NCBI GenBank assembly: GCA_019925795.1
Contig: CM034298.1
Span: forward strand, 51,114,365 to 51,178,364
Source of the DNA: Dendrobium chrysotoxum
Taxonomy: Eukaryota > Streptophyta > Magnoliopsida > Asparagales > Orchidaceae
Length of the DNA: 64,000 nucleotides
Direction of reading: 5' to 3'
Below, one piece after another: positions 34,229 through 43,925 of this stretch. The notes under the pieces are model-generated. The model was not told the origin of the DNA. It was given only the letters and a program-made list of their open reading frames with translations, and searched no databases. Every line of letters begins with the position of its first letter. The first letter of the stretch is position 1. Both the position numbers and the translations under genes were made by a program.

Positions 34229-35036
34229 TACATGGGTTGTTTCTTCCTTAGAAAGCTTTTAAATTGCCTTGTGATTAAGGCAACATCATCGCTATCAGAC
34301 CCGGAAGAGCTAGCATCTGAATCCTTGGCCTTTAGTGCCACGGTCTTCTCTTTCTTGCGTTCACCTGCATCAAGTTGCCTTTGGTTCACCCCTTGCTCGT
34401 AAGCAATGAGTGATCCAAGTAAGCTGTCAATAGAGTAAGTATTTAAATCTTTGGATTCAGTAATAGCAGTAATCTTAGCATCATAAGAAGCAGGCAAACA
34501 TCTAAGAATCTTGTTCACTCTTTCGTAGTTGGTAAGTTCTCTACCTAAAGCATGCAAAGAGGTAACAATCTGAGTGAACCTTGTGTACATTTCTGAAATA
34601 TCTCACTAGGTTTCATGCGAAAAAGTTCGTAATCATGTAACAAGATGTTTAACCTAGATTGTTTGACTTCAGTTGTACCTTCATATGTTATACATAATCT
34701 ATCCCAAATCTCTTTTCCCGTTGTACAAGTAGAAACACGCATATAGTCCTCAGATTTTAAAGCACAAAAGAAACAGTTCAAACATTTGGCATTTAACTGT
34801 GCTAAATCACGATCATCAAACGTCCAATCAGCAAACGGCAATTCAGTTTTCACATTGTTAACCATTCGAAAAGGTGGTTCGTATCCGTCCTTAACTAACA
34901 TCCACATGCGATAATCAATAGACTGAAGAAAAGTAGACATGCGTGTTTTCCAAAAATCAAATGGAATGTTATCAAACAACGGTGGTCTCGTTATAGAATA
35001 ACCTTCAGCAGTATTACGATTGTTACAGTTAGCCAT
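34226..35036 (-). pseudogene. Element A gag (frameshifted, C-terminus deleted)
   Basis: Starts at ATG 35034-35036 (MANCNNRNTAEGYSITRPPLF), 38 bp from the PBS. The N-terminal block (DFWKTRMSTFLQSIDYRMW) and the copia gag-polypeptide region (EDYMRVSTCTTGKEIWDRL ... VKQSRLNILLHDYELFRMKPSE) are clear. Compared with element B, one A is lost in an A-run near 34598, moving the frame; the protein continues as MYTRFTQIVTSLHALGREL to KSFLRKKQPM and a stop at 34226. The zinc knuckle, coiled coil and protease that follow in B are deleted. The junction joins gag aaaagctttctaaggaag to integrase-end aaacaacccatgtag. Confidence 0.88.
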
Positions 35037-35074
35037 GGATCAAATTCAAAAGTTTTTAAACAAAAATTTTGAAT

Positions 35075-35089
35075 CCCGCTCTGATACCA
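35075..35089 (-). promoter_or_regulatory. Primer-binding site of element A
   Basis: Minus-strand TGGTATCAGAGCGGG, complementary to the 3' end of plant initiator Met tRNA, 2 bp inside the 5' LTR. Confidence 0.95.
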
Positions 35090-35091
35090 CT

Positions 35092-36788
35092 TGAAAGTTC
35101 GATACGGATGTTAAGCCCTAGTGAACTAGTCCCGAGGCTAACCAAGAGGGGGGGTGAATTGGTTATTTAAAAATTTCACGATAACTACAAAAATCTTTTC
35201 GATACTTAGCAGCGGAAACAAGTAAACAATAACGAAAAGATCAACCAACGATATTCACCCAAGCAGTTTATATTCAAAAGTAAAATGCAAAACTGAATAA
35301 AAAAAAGCAAACCAGATTTTATAGTGGTTCGGTCAACTTGACCTACGTCCACTCCCCGGAGCCTCCCCTCCGGGTATTGCACTAAACGAAAGTGACTCTC
35401 CTTTTGCTCCCACAGCAAGGCGGAGAAGCCTGTACAAAACACCTCCTTTTCACCACACGGTGAGGCAGAGAACCCGACCTCCTTTCGCTTCCTCCTGAAG
35501 CAGGCAGAGAACCTTCGAACTCCTTTTGCTTCCACCTGAAGCGGGCAGAGAACCCACGAACTCCTTTCGCTTCCTCCTGAAGCGGGCAGAGAACCCGGAT
35601 CTTCTTGCGAACGATCCTCCCACGAAGAACACCGACTAGACGACAGACGACGAGCGGAGAAGACGACTCTGATCCGTGCTTGGAGCAACCTTAGTGAATC
35701 CCTCACTAACTCCCCCTCACAAGATCTCTTCTCTCTCTCCCAACTCTCTCTCTCTCTAGGATTTCTCAGGGAAGGAAGGCAGCAAAAGATTTTTCCAAAT
35801 CTAGGAAAAAGTTCTTTTAAAGGAGGGCTTAAAATTTGTCCTAAATCTCAACTGGTCGGCCAAGATCGTCCAGGACGATCGGTAGATCGTCCTGTACGAT
35901 CAGTTCAAATTCAGCTGTTTCAGCCTGGACGATCTGGCTCTTCTGGACGATCAGTAGAAAAAGTTGTTCATATCGTCCCGTACGATCTTGCGATCGTCCG
36001 GGACGATTAGTTCAAATTGAAGGAAATCATCCAGAAGACAGTTCGGGTCGTCCAGAGAAATCTGTGCTGGACGACCAAAAAATGACTTGATCGTCCCGGA
36101 CGATAGGGTAATCGTCCGGTACGATTAGTTCAAAAAGGCCCCAAATCGTCCTGTACATAGTTCTGGACGTATAGCTGAAATGCACAAGACGATTACGATC
36201 GTCCGGGACGATCCTGCGATCGTCCAGGACGATGTGATCGTATCAATTAAACATTAATTGCTTTCCTTAATTACCAGACTAATTTAGGCATGATTGTAGT
36301 GCATCGTCCAGGACGATACACGTATCGTCCGGGATGATCAGACCAAAATACTTAAAATAAAACTTGCCTAACTTAATCTGGCGGCTGGAAATTTCTGATT
36401 TGAGCATATCGTCCCGTACGATCCAAAGATCGTCCAGGACGATCTGCTTAATCAGATCCTCTTAACTTAGTCGCCCTAATTAGGGTTTCTGTTTTAACTG
36501 GATCGTCCAGGACGATGCTACTATCGTCCAGGACGATCTGAACAAAATTTTAACAGAAACTCTAATTCACTCAATCTCTCTCCCTGAGTGTGTGTGTGCA
36601 AGGTTACTTAGCTAGGGAATCAGTTACATTACAATTGACTCAATAAAAGAAAAAATCATACATTTGACACACTTGGACCCGATCTTGAGTTGGCTTGAGT
36701 AGCTTGCGGTCTTTTGTGCCTGAAACTGATTAGCCAAGACAAACACACTGGAAACATGTTTGTCATCATCAAAACCAGATTTGCAACA
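35092..36788 (-). repeat. Element A 5' LTR
   Basis: Same structure as its partner at 29267-30965. Leader repeats at 35465-35605; palindrome array at 35865-36537. Distinguishing changes include cacccaagc for cacacaagc near 35256 and a 2-bp shorter (CT)n run near 35750. Confidence 0.95.
35865..36537 (-). promoter_or_regulatory. Array of seven palindrome pairs (element A right LTR)
   Basis: Same seven pairs at the same relative positions as in the left LTR. First pair 35865-35879 / 35886-35900, last 36502-36516 / 36523-36537. One palindrome carries a CpG-to-TpG change (gggatgat near 36331). Confidence 0.92.
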
Positions 36789-36958
36789 AAGAATAAGTAG
36801 AAAATTGTATCAAACTAAATACTCAAACTAGAAAAATAACAAACAATAAAAGAAAATCAGCAGTGAATAAAAATAAAACAGGAATCAGATAATCAAATCA
36901 AAAGACTAACAGAAACAAAAGAAAACCAGAAAAACTCAGAAATTATCAGTCATCAGAA

Positions 36959-38544
36959 TCATGCATTTATATCAATCACACCTAATCTGGTCCTCAAAAT
37001 GCTAAATGAGTCAAATGCCAGTGGCTTAGTAAAGATGTCAGGCAGTTGATTTTTAGTTGCTACATGATGTAGCTCAATATCCCCTTTTGTAACATGGTTC
37101 CTAATAAAGTGATGCCTTATGTCAATGTGTTTGGTTCTAGAATATTGGATTGGATTCTTAGAAATGCAGATGGCACTGGTGTTATCACATATAACTAAAA
37201 TTATGCCAATTGATAATCCCAAATCTAAAACTTATTGCTTCAACCAAAGGACTTGGGCCACACAACTCCCTAAGGCAATGTATTCAACTTCAGTAGTGGA
37301 AAGTGCAACTGAGTTCTATTTTTTACTGGGCCAAGAGACTAAAGACTATCCTATAAATTGGCAAGTTCCAGAAGTGCTCTTTCTATCCACTCTATACCCT
37401 ACAAAGTCAGAATCAGAATATCCAATAATCTCAAAAGAAGTGTTGTGCCTAGGGTGCCAGATTTCTAGGTTTGGGGTCCCTAAAAGATATCTAAGAATTC
37501 TCTTAACAGCAGTCGGATGAGACTATTTAGGATTAGCTTGAAACCTAGCACAAAGACAGATACTAAATATAATATCAGGTCGGCTAGCAGTCAGGTAAAG
37601 CAGTGATCCAATTATTCCCCTAAACTTCTTCTGATCAACAAATTTTCCATTTGAATCCTTATCTAACTGAACCATGAAACTCATGAGAGTATTGATTGGC
37701 TTGGCTTTGTCCATTTCATATTTCTTTAAAATGTCCTTAGTGTATTTAGATTGATTGAGAAAGGTTCCATCATCCATTTGCCTTATGCTAAATCCCAAAA
37801 AGTAGGACAATTCTCCCATCATACTCATCTCAAACTCCTTACTGATTATCTTAGAAAAATTATCACATAATTTTTTATCAGAAGATCCAAAGAGTATATC
37901 ATCAACATAAATCTTGACAATGAGTAAATCATCCCCTACTCTCCTTAGAAAAGGGTGGTGTCTACGCTCCCCTTAATAAACTCTCTTTCTAACAGGAATG
38001 TGCTAAGCCTCTCATACCAAGCTCTGGGTGCCTGTTTCAATCCATATAAGGCTTTTTTTAATTTATAAATATGATTTAGATATTGGAAACTCTCAAAACC
38101 TAGGAGTTATTCTACAAAAATATTTTCCTTTATTATCCCATTCAAAAAGGCACTCTTGACATCCATTTGGAACAACTTAAATCTCTTATAACAGGTAAAG
38201 GCTAGTAGCACCCTAATGGCTTCCAATCTAGCTACAGGGGCAAAGGTCTCTTGAAAATCAATCCATTCAATTTGATTGTACCCCTTAGATACCAATCTTG
38301 CCTTATTCCTAACCACCACATCATAATCATTCATTTTATTCTTAAAGACCCACTTGGTTCCCACTACACTTTGATTCTTATGTCTTTCTACTAACTCTCA
38401 AACATCGTTCCTTATAAATTGATTCAATTCCTCTTACATAGCTATGATCTAAAATTCATCAGAAATGGATTGATTGATGTTGGTGGGTTCAATCATCGAT
38501 ATAAAGGCAGAATGGTTTACTGCCTTCCTAAGTCCATGCATAGT
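36959..38544 (-). pseudogene. Element B reverse transcriptase-RNase H (frameshifted)
   Basis: Same domain series as in element A: MGTKWVFKNKMND (38364), FQMDVKSAFLNG, IYVDDILFGSSDK (YVDD kept, about 37890), MSMMGELSYFLGFSIRQ (37828), and the RNase H end with CDNTSAICISKNPIQ (37185) and KPLAFDSFSILRTRLGV to 36959. Stops lie around 38400-38430 and 38100. A one-base loss in an A-run near 37950 (four or five A versus six in element A) shifts the frame, and another interruption lies before the RNase H end near 37230-37520. Confidence 0.9.
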
Positions 38545-39591
38545 TCAAACACCTTTAGAATGGTCTCCTAAGACCAGTTCTTTAGGATGACTCAAAGAAT
38601 ATCTCCAATCTCTAGGCAGTAAAACATCAGCTTTTATCCTTTCCTCCAGATTTACAGATTCCACTCCTTGGGTGACTTCTACAACTTCTTCATCTTCTAT
38701 TTTAGATCTAGAATCCTTAGGATCAGATTCATCAAACACTACATGAGTTGTCTCCTCCACCACCAAAGTCCTCTTATTAAACACCCTAAAGGATTTTTCT
38801 ATACTTGAATATCCTAATAACACTCCTTCATCAGAGTTGAGGTCAAATTTTCCTAAGGATGATTTTCCATTATTGTGAATGAAAACCTTACAGCCAAAGA
38901 CATGGAGATGGGAAAGGTTTGGAGTTCTACCCTTAATGATCTCATATGGTGTCTTATTCAGATTTGATCTAATATTCACCCTATTCAACACATAACAGGC
39001 AGTGTTCACCGCTTCAGCCCAAAAATATTTAGGAAGTGAATACTCAGCAAGCATGGCTCTAGCGGCTTCCACTAAGGTTCTGTTCTTTCTTTCAGCTACC
39101 CCGTTCTGCTGAGGGGTCCTAGGAGCTGAAAAGTTGTGGCTAATCTCTTGCTCCTCACAGAAAGTCTTAAATTTCACATTTTCAAACTCCCCACCATGAT
39201 CACTATGAATGATCAAGATCTCACAACCTAACTTCTTTTGAATCCAAGTGGAGAAAGATTTAAATTCATCAAATGACTCAGACTTATGTGACAGAAATCT
39301 AATCCAAGTGAACCTCGAGTAGTCATCAACAATCACAAATCCATAGACTTTTTCCCCTAAGCTGGTAGTGCTAATGGGTCCAAATAAATTCATGTGAAGG
39401 ACTTCTAAAGGTCTAGAGGTGGTGATGTCCTTAATGGAGTGAAAAGAGGATTGGACTTGCTTCCCTAGTTGACAGGCATCACATAGGTGATCCTTAGTGA
39501 ACTTAAGCTTGGGGACACCTTTAACTAAGTCCTTTTGGGTGACTCTTCTAAGAGTTTTCATACTGGCATGACATAATCTATTGTGCCACAA
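38545..39591 (-). CDS. Element B integrase (348-codon open frame, catalytic change)
   Basis: Starts in the GAG-pre-integrase zinc finger (HNRLCHASMKTL with H and H, then LCDACQLGKQ with C and C). The catalytic core follows with VYGFVIVDDYSRFTW, IIHSDHGGEFEN (second Asp), and PQQNGVAERKNRTLVEAARAML (catalytic Glu). The first catalytic Asp motif, normally HMDLFGP, reads HMNLFGP here, an Asp-to-Asn change caused by G-to-A, so the enzyme should be inactive. The C-terminal part (LHVFGCKVFIHNN ... VVFDESDPKDSRS) runs toward RT. A TGA at 39589-39591 (from CGA) separates it from protease. Confidence 0.9.
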   Translation of the reverse strand: MWHNRLCHASMKTLRRVTQKDLVKGVPKLKFTKDHLCDACQLGKQVQSSFHSIKDITTSRPLEVLHMNLFGPISTTSLGEKVYGFVIVDDYSRFTWIRFLSHKSESFDEFKSFSTWIQKKLGCEILIIHSDHGGEFENVKFKTFCEEQEISHNFSAPRTPQQNGVAERKNRTLVEAARAMLAEYSLPKYFWAEAVNTACYVLNRVNIRSNLNKTPYEIIKGRTPNLSHLHVFGCKVFIHNNGKSSLGKFDLNSDEGVLLGYSSIEKSFRVFNKRTLVVEETTHVVFDESDPKDSRSKIEDEEVVEVTQGVESVNLEERIKADVLLPRDWRYSLSHPKELVLGDHSKGV

Positions 39592-40019
39592 TCATGACTC
39601 ATCAGAAGTAATTTTTAAGCAAATTGAAACATCATCTTTAAAGCAACTTACATCCAGCATGTAAACATTGTTGATCCTTTTACCCTGCAAAATAATTTTG
39701 TCATTCAAGCTTATAATACAACAAGTGGGCAGGAACTTTATGTTGTATCCTTTGTCGCAGAGTTGACTGATGCTTAGCAAGTTATGTTTCAGTCCATCTA
39801 CAAGCAAAATATTATCAATAATGAAATTTTGTGAATCACCAATTATACATACTCCTACCACCCTCCTGGTGGTGTTGTCTCCAAGTGTAACCTTGCCTCC
39901 AGCTCTAGTCTCTAGTGAAATGAACTGATTTGGATCCTCCCGTCATATCCTTGAACATCCGTTGTCCAGGTACCATATACTCTCAAGAGGCTTTTTGTGA
40001 GAGCACTCCTATAAAATCA
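39592..40019 (-). pseudogene. Element B protease
   Basis: In frame with integrase: WYLDNGCSR at about 39985, where the family has WYLDSGCSRHMTG. The active-site triad D-S-G is D-N-G and a TGA follows two codons later. The frame continues as PNQFISLETRAGGKVTLGDN, VGVCIIGDSQNFIIDNILLVDGLKHNLLSISQLCDKGY and NVYMLDVSCF, a typical copia protease to GAG-pre-integrase linker. Confidence 0.85.
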
Positions 40020-41838
40020 TCAAACGTCCGATTTAGGAACCCAAACAGGTTTGGGTTCCTTCTTATGAAAAGAAGAATGTAATATATGTGTGCTGTGCTG
40101 TGAAACATGCAATTTGGGTCTCCACACCCAATGTGTACTATGATGAACAGTGCATGTGTGAGAGATGTGTTCTAACATGCCACAAGAAAAATATCTAACA
40201 CCAGGAAAAGGGTTAACTAATCTACGTGGGTGATAGTGTCTCTTCCTAGGTTTGAATGAAACATGCTTTGATGATTTTAAAACAGATTCTTCTAAAGGTG
40301 GAGGTGCATAAAATTGTGCGAAAGTAGGAGGTTTTTTATTTTTCTCAAAGGCACAAATTTTTATATTTAGAAATTTATTTTCTTTCTTTAGACTTGCACT
40401 TTCAAATTTTAAATGGTGCTCACTATTATCTAAATCAGGTGCATGAGTTTCTAATTCCCTAAATATAATTTCTAATTTAACATGTGATACTTTTAATGAA
40501 TCATGCTCAGTAATCAAATCAAAATACTTTTTGTTCAACTCATCAAACTCATTAAGTAATGACATGTAATTACTATCAAGTGTGGAATGATCTTTAGTCA
40601 AAACATCATGCTCTTTTTGTAAATTCAAGAAATCCAATTTTAGGCTGGCATGGGTTTTCTTAAGTTTCTTATATGAAGAATGAATTTTCTCAGAAATATC
40701 AAGCAATTGATCATAGGTTAGCTTACATACCTCTTCTTAGTCAGATTGACCAGGATGATCATCTGCCATCAAACACAAGTTAGTAGTCTCCTCTTCAGCT
40801 TCAGTCTCAGAGGAGTCGAATGCAGAATCTGTTTAGAACGCCTTTTGAATCCACTTCTTATCCTTCCTGAACTTGGATTTCTCCTCACCCTTCTCCTTGC
40901 TTGGGTGAGCCTTAAGTGTAGGACAATCAGCCTTTATGTGTCCAGGCTTCCTGCATTTAAAGCAAACTGTATCAGATGAACCTTTAAAATTTTTGCCACT
41001 CTTACCTTTATTTCACTTTTAAAAATTCTTATATTTCTTCATTAAAAAGCTTTTGAATTGCCTAGTGATTAAGGCAACATTATCGCTATCAGACCCGGAA
41101 GAGTCAGTGTTAGTATCGTTGGCCTTCAGCGCCACAGTTTTCTCCTTCTTCTTCTCACCTGCATCAATTTGTTATTGGTTCACTCTTTGCTCGTAAGCAA
41201 TGAGTGACCCAAGTAAGTTATCAATAGAATAAGTATTCAAATCTTTGGATTCAGTAATAAGCAAATATCTTAGCATCAAAAGAACAAGGCAAATATCTCA
41301 GAATTTTGTTCACTTTTTCATAGTTTGTAAGTTCTCTTCCTAAAGCATGTAAAGAAGTGACAATTTGAGTGAACCTAGTATACATTTTAAAAATTGATTC
41401 ACTAGATTTCATGCGAAAGAGTTCGTAGTTATGAAGTAGGATGTTCAATCTAGATTGCTTAACCTAGGATGTACCTTCATAAGTGATGCACAATCTATCC
41501 CAAATTTCTTTACCCATTGTATAAGTAGAGACACGCATGTAATCTTCAGATTTTAAGGCATAAAAAAATAGTTTAAACATTTGGCATTCACTTGAGCTAA
41601 GTCTCGATCATCAAAAGTCCATTCAGTGAAAGATAATTCAGTTTTAACATTATTAATAATTCTAAAAGGTGCTTCATAACCATCTTTAACAAGCATCCAT
41701 ATGCAATAATCTATAGATTGAAGAAAAGTGGACATACGAGTTTTTCAAAAAATCGAAAGGTATGTTATCAAAAAAAGGTGGATGTGTGATTAAATAACAT
41801 TCAATAGTATTTTTATTACCAAAGTTAGTCATGGTTCA
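40020..41838 (-). pseudogene. Element B gag with CCHC knuckle and long coiled coil
   Basis: N-terminal blocks are recognisable but broken by stops and frameshifts (41553-41735: MSTFLQSIDYCIWMLVKDG; 41251-41448: LLHNYELFRMKSS, TSLHALGRELTNYEK). Then come a true zinc knuckle, CFKCRKPGHIKADC (40925-40966, spacing C2C4H4C), a stop in FQTDSAFDSSETEAEEE, and a 228-codon open frame (40020-40706). That frame holds a heptad-rich coiled coil (SSYKKLKKTHASLKL ... FLNLQKEHDVL ... DELNKKYFDLITEHDSLK) and a second knuckle-like YFSCGMLEHISHTC lacking its first Cys. The coiled coil is characteristic of SIRE-type gag. This whole part is missing in element A. Confidence 0.88.
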
Positions 41839-41870
41839 AATTCAAAAGTTTTCAAACTTTATTTTTGAAC

Positions 41871-41885
41871 CCCGCTCTGATACCA
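41871..41885 (-). promoter_or_regulatory. Primer-binding site of element B
   Basis: Minus-strand TGGTATCAGAGCGGG beside the 5' LTR; identical to that of element A. Confidence 0.93.
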
Positions 41886-41887
41886 CT

Positions 41888-43689
41888 TGAAAGTTCGATA
41901 GGGATGTAAAGCCCTTGTGAATTAGTCTCGAGGCTAACCAAGAGGGGGGGTGAATTAGTTATTTTAAAATACTTGTGAGCAAAATGAATATTTTGAAAAA
42001 CTTTCTCTTAAAGCTTTAAACCAATTACACTTTGCGATGATGTGCAGATATTAAACAACAACAAAGTAATAATCACGATCTCATAATCATCAATAGAAAA
42101 GTAAATGCAGAAAAATAATCAGAAAGAACACACCAGGTTTTATAGTGGTTCGGTCAACTTGACCTACGTCCACTCCCCGGAGCCTCCCCTTCGGGTATTG
42201 CACTAACACTAAGTGACTCTCCTTCTGCTCCCTCAGCAAGGCGGAGAAGCCTGTATAAAAACTCCTTTCCACCAACTCGGTGAGGCAGAGAACCTGAACT
42301 CCTTTCGCTTCCTCCTGAAGTGGGCAGAGAACCCGAACTCCTTTCGCTTCCTCCTGAAGCGGGCAGAGAACTTGGATCTTCTTGTAGACGATCCTTCCAC
42401 AAAGACACCAAGGATAAGAGATGATGACTGGAGAAGAAGACTCAGATCATTGCTAGGAGTAACCTTTGTGAACCCCTCATAAACTCTCCCTCATAAGATC
42501 CTCTCTCTCTCTCAAGCTCTCTCTCTCTCTCAAGGTTTTCTTTGGTAAGGAAAGTGACAAAAGATTTTTCTTGTTGGAAAAAAAAGATCTTAAATAGGAG
42601 GGTTCAAAAATTGCCCTAAATCTTAACTGGTCGACAAAGATCGTCCAGGATGATCGGTCGATCGTCCTGTACGATCAATTCAAAATCACATGTATCAGCT
42701 TGGACGATCTGGTTCCTCTAGACTATTAGAAGACAAAGTTTGTTCATATCATCCCGTACGATTCTGTGATTGTCGGGGATGATTAGTGTAAATCAGGAAT
42801 TTCGTCCAGAGGACAGCTCTGGTCGTCCAGGGGAACTTGTGCTGGACGATCTTAAAATGACTTGATCGTCCGGGATGATATGGGTATCGTCCCGTACGAT
42901 TAGTTCAAAAATGACAAAATCATCCTACACACAGCTCTGGACGTACAGGTCAGAACATGCTAGACGATTTCAAAATGACTTGATCGTCCTGGATGATATG
43001 TCCATCGTTAGGTATGATTAGCTCAAAAACAATAATATCGTCCTGCATACAGCTCTGGACGTACAGATCGAAGGCACTAGACGGTCAGGATTTTTAACAT
43101 ATCATCATGTATGATCTTGCGATCATCCAGGATGATATGATCGAATTAATTAAACTTTAATTACTTTCCTTAATCATCAGACTAATTTAGGCATGATTGT
43201 AATGGATTGTCCAGGAAGATACACATATTATCCGGGACGATCAGATCAAATCTCTAAAAATAAAAACTTGCCTAACTTAATCTGGCAGCTGAGAATTTTT
43301 GATTCAAGCCTATCGTCATATACGATATGTGTATCATCCAGTACGATCTGCTTAATCAAACTTACTTAACATGATCATCCTAATTAGGGTTTCTATTTTT
43401 ATTGGATCGTCCAGGATAATATGAATAAAACTTAAAAACAGAGACTCTACCTCACTAAAAATTCTCCCCCTGAGTGTGTGTGTGCAAGGTTACTTATATA
43501 GGGGATCACTTACATTATATTTGACTCAAGAAAGGAAAAAATTATAACTTAGACACACACGAACCCGTTCTTGAGTTGGCTTGGATTACATTTGATCTTT
43601 TGTACCTGAAATATTAGTTGACCAAAAAACAAAGAACAAAAATATTTGTTATCATCAAAATTGTAATCCCTAAATCCAGATTTGCAATA
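41888..43689 (-). repeat. Element B 5' LTR (1802 bp)
   Basis: Same organisation as the 3' LTR at 24432 but with one 39-bp leader unit fewer (42285-42362). The palindrome array at 42640-43420 is partly CpG-decayed. It ends gatttgcaata against the target duplication ggttg. Confidence 0.92.
42640..43420 (-). promoter_or_regulatory. Palindrome-pair array in the element B right LTR
   Basis: First pair 42640-42654 / 42661-42675, again 21 bp apart. Several units decayed (atcatccaggatgat, attgtcggggatgat), one pair reduced to single arms. Confidence 0.8.
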
Positions 43690-43925
43690 GGTTGTTGTTA
43701 TCAATAACACGACCTGCAAGATGAAGACATTATTATTACTTAGTACTTTATAAAGAACTAACCATTGTATTTAGACATTAAAAAAAACCTAACATCATCA
43801 AGGGATAAAGTCCTGTGTGTCGAGCCCAAAGAAGAATGTTCAGTGGAGTGTTAGAAGTAGGAGTAGCTAGCTATTCCCAAGCACCTCTCCTCCTATGATG
43901 ATGCTGCCTCCCTCTATCTATGGCC
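43690..43925 (-). pseudogene. PMD1, upstream part beyond element B
   Basis: Starts with the second copy of the target duplication. On minus a splice-acceptor-like cttgcag precedes the exon continued at 24431. Further right an ATG at about 43922 opens MAIDRGRQHHHRRRGAWE, a possible N-terminal exon, with a stop soon after. The N-terminal exon is an inference from position only. Confidence 0.45.

Larger units (their letters stand above)
29267..36788 (-). mobile_element. Element A: young, internally deleted relative of element B
   Basis: LTRs of 1699 bp (29267-30965) and 1697 bp (35092-36788) flanked by the perfect 5-bp duplication aagaa (29262-29266 and 36789-36793). By eye about 14 substitutions, nearly all transitions, and one 2-bp indel separate the LTRs, so insertion is recent. 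Internal DNA is 4.1 kb against 8.1 kb in B. Two deletions explain the difference: about 2.3 kb from late gag through integrase (junction near 34240) and about 1.7 kb covering the aORF and its palindrome array (junction near 31200-31222). PBS, PPT, gag and RT-RNase H remain. It is inserted in the post-pol spacer of element B. Confidence 0.95.
24432..43689 (-). mobile_element. Element B: SIRE/Maximus-like Ty1/copia retrotransposon, interrupted by element A
   Basis: Two long LTRs (24432-26277 and 41888-43689) flanked by the 5-bp duplication ggttg (24427-24431 and 43690-43694). The PBS complementary to initiator Met tRNA lies next to the right LTR and the PPT next to the left one, so it reads on the minus strand. 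Gene order is gag, protease, integrase, RT-RNase H, and an extra ORF near the 3' LTR. Without element A (7522 bp plus 5-bp TSD) it is about 11.7 kb. Long LTRs, a coiled-coil gag with two zinc-knuckle-like motifs and an ORF after pol suggest the SIRE/Maximus lineage. All ORFs are broken; the LTRs differ by indels and many substitutions, so it is clearly older than A. Confidence 0.93.
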
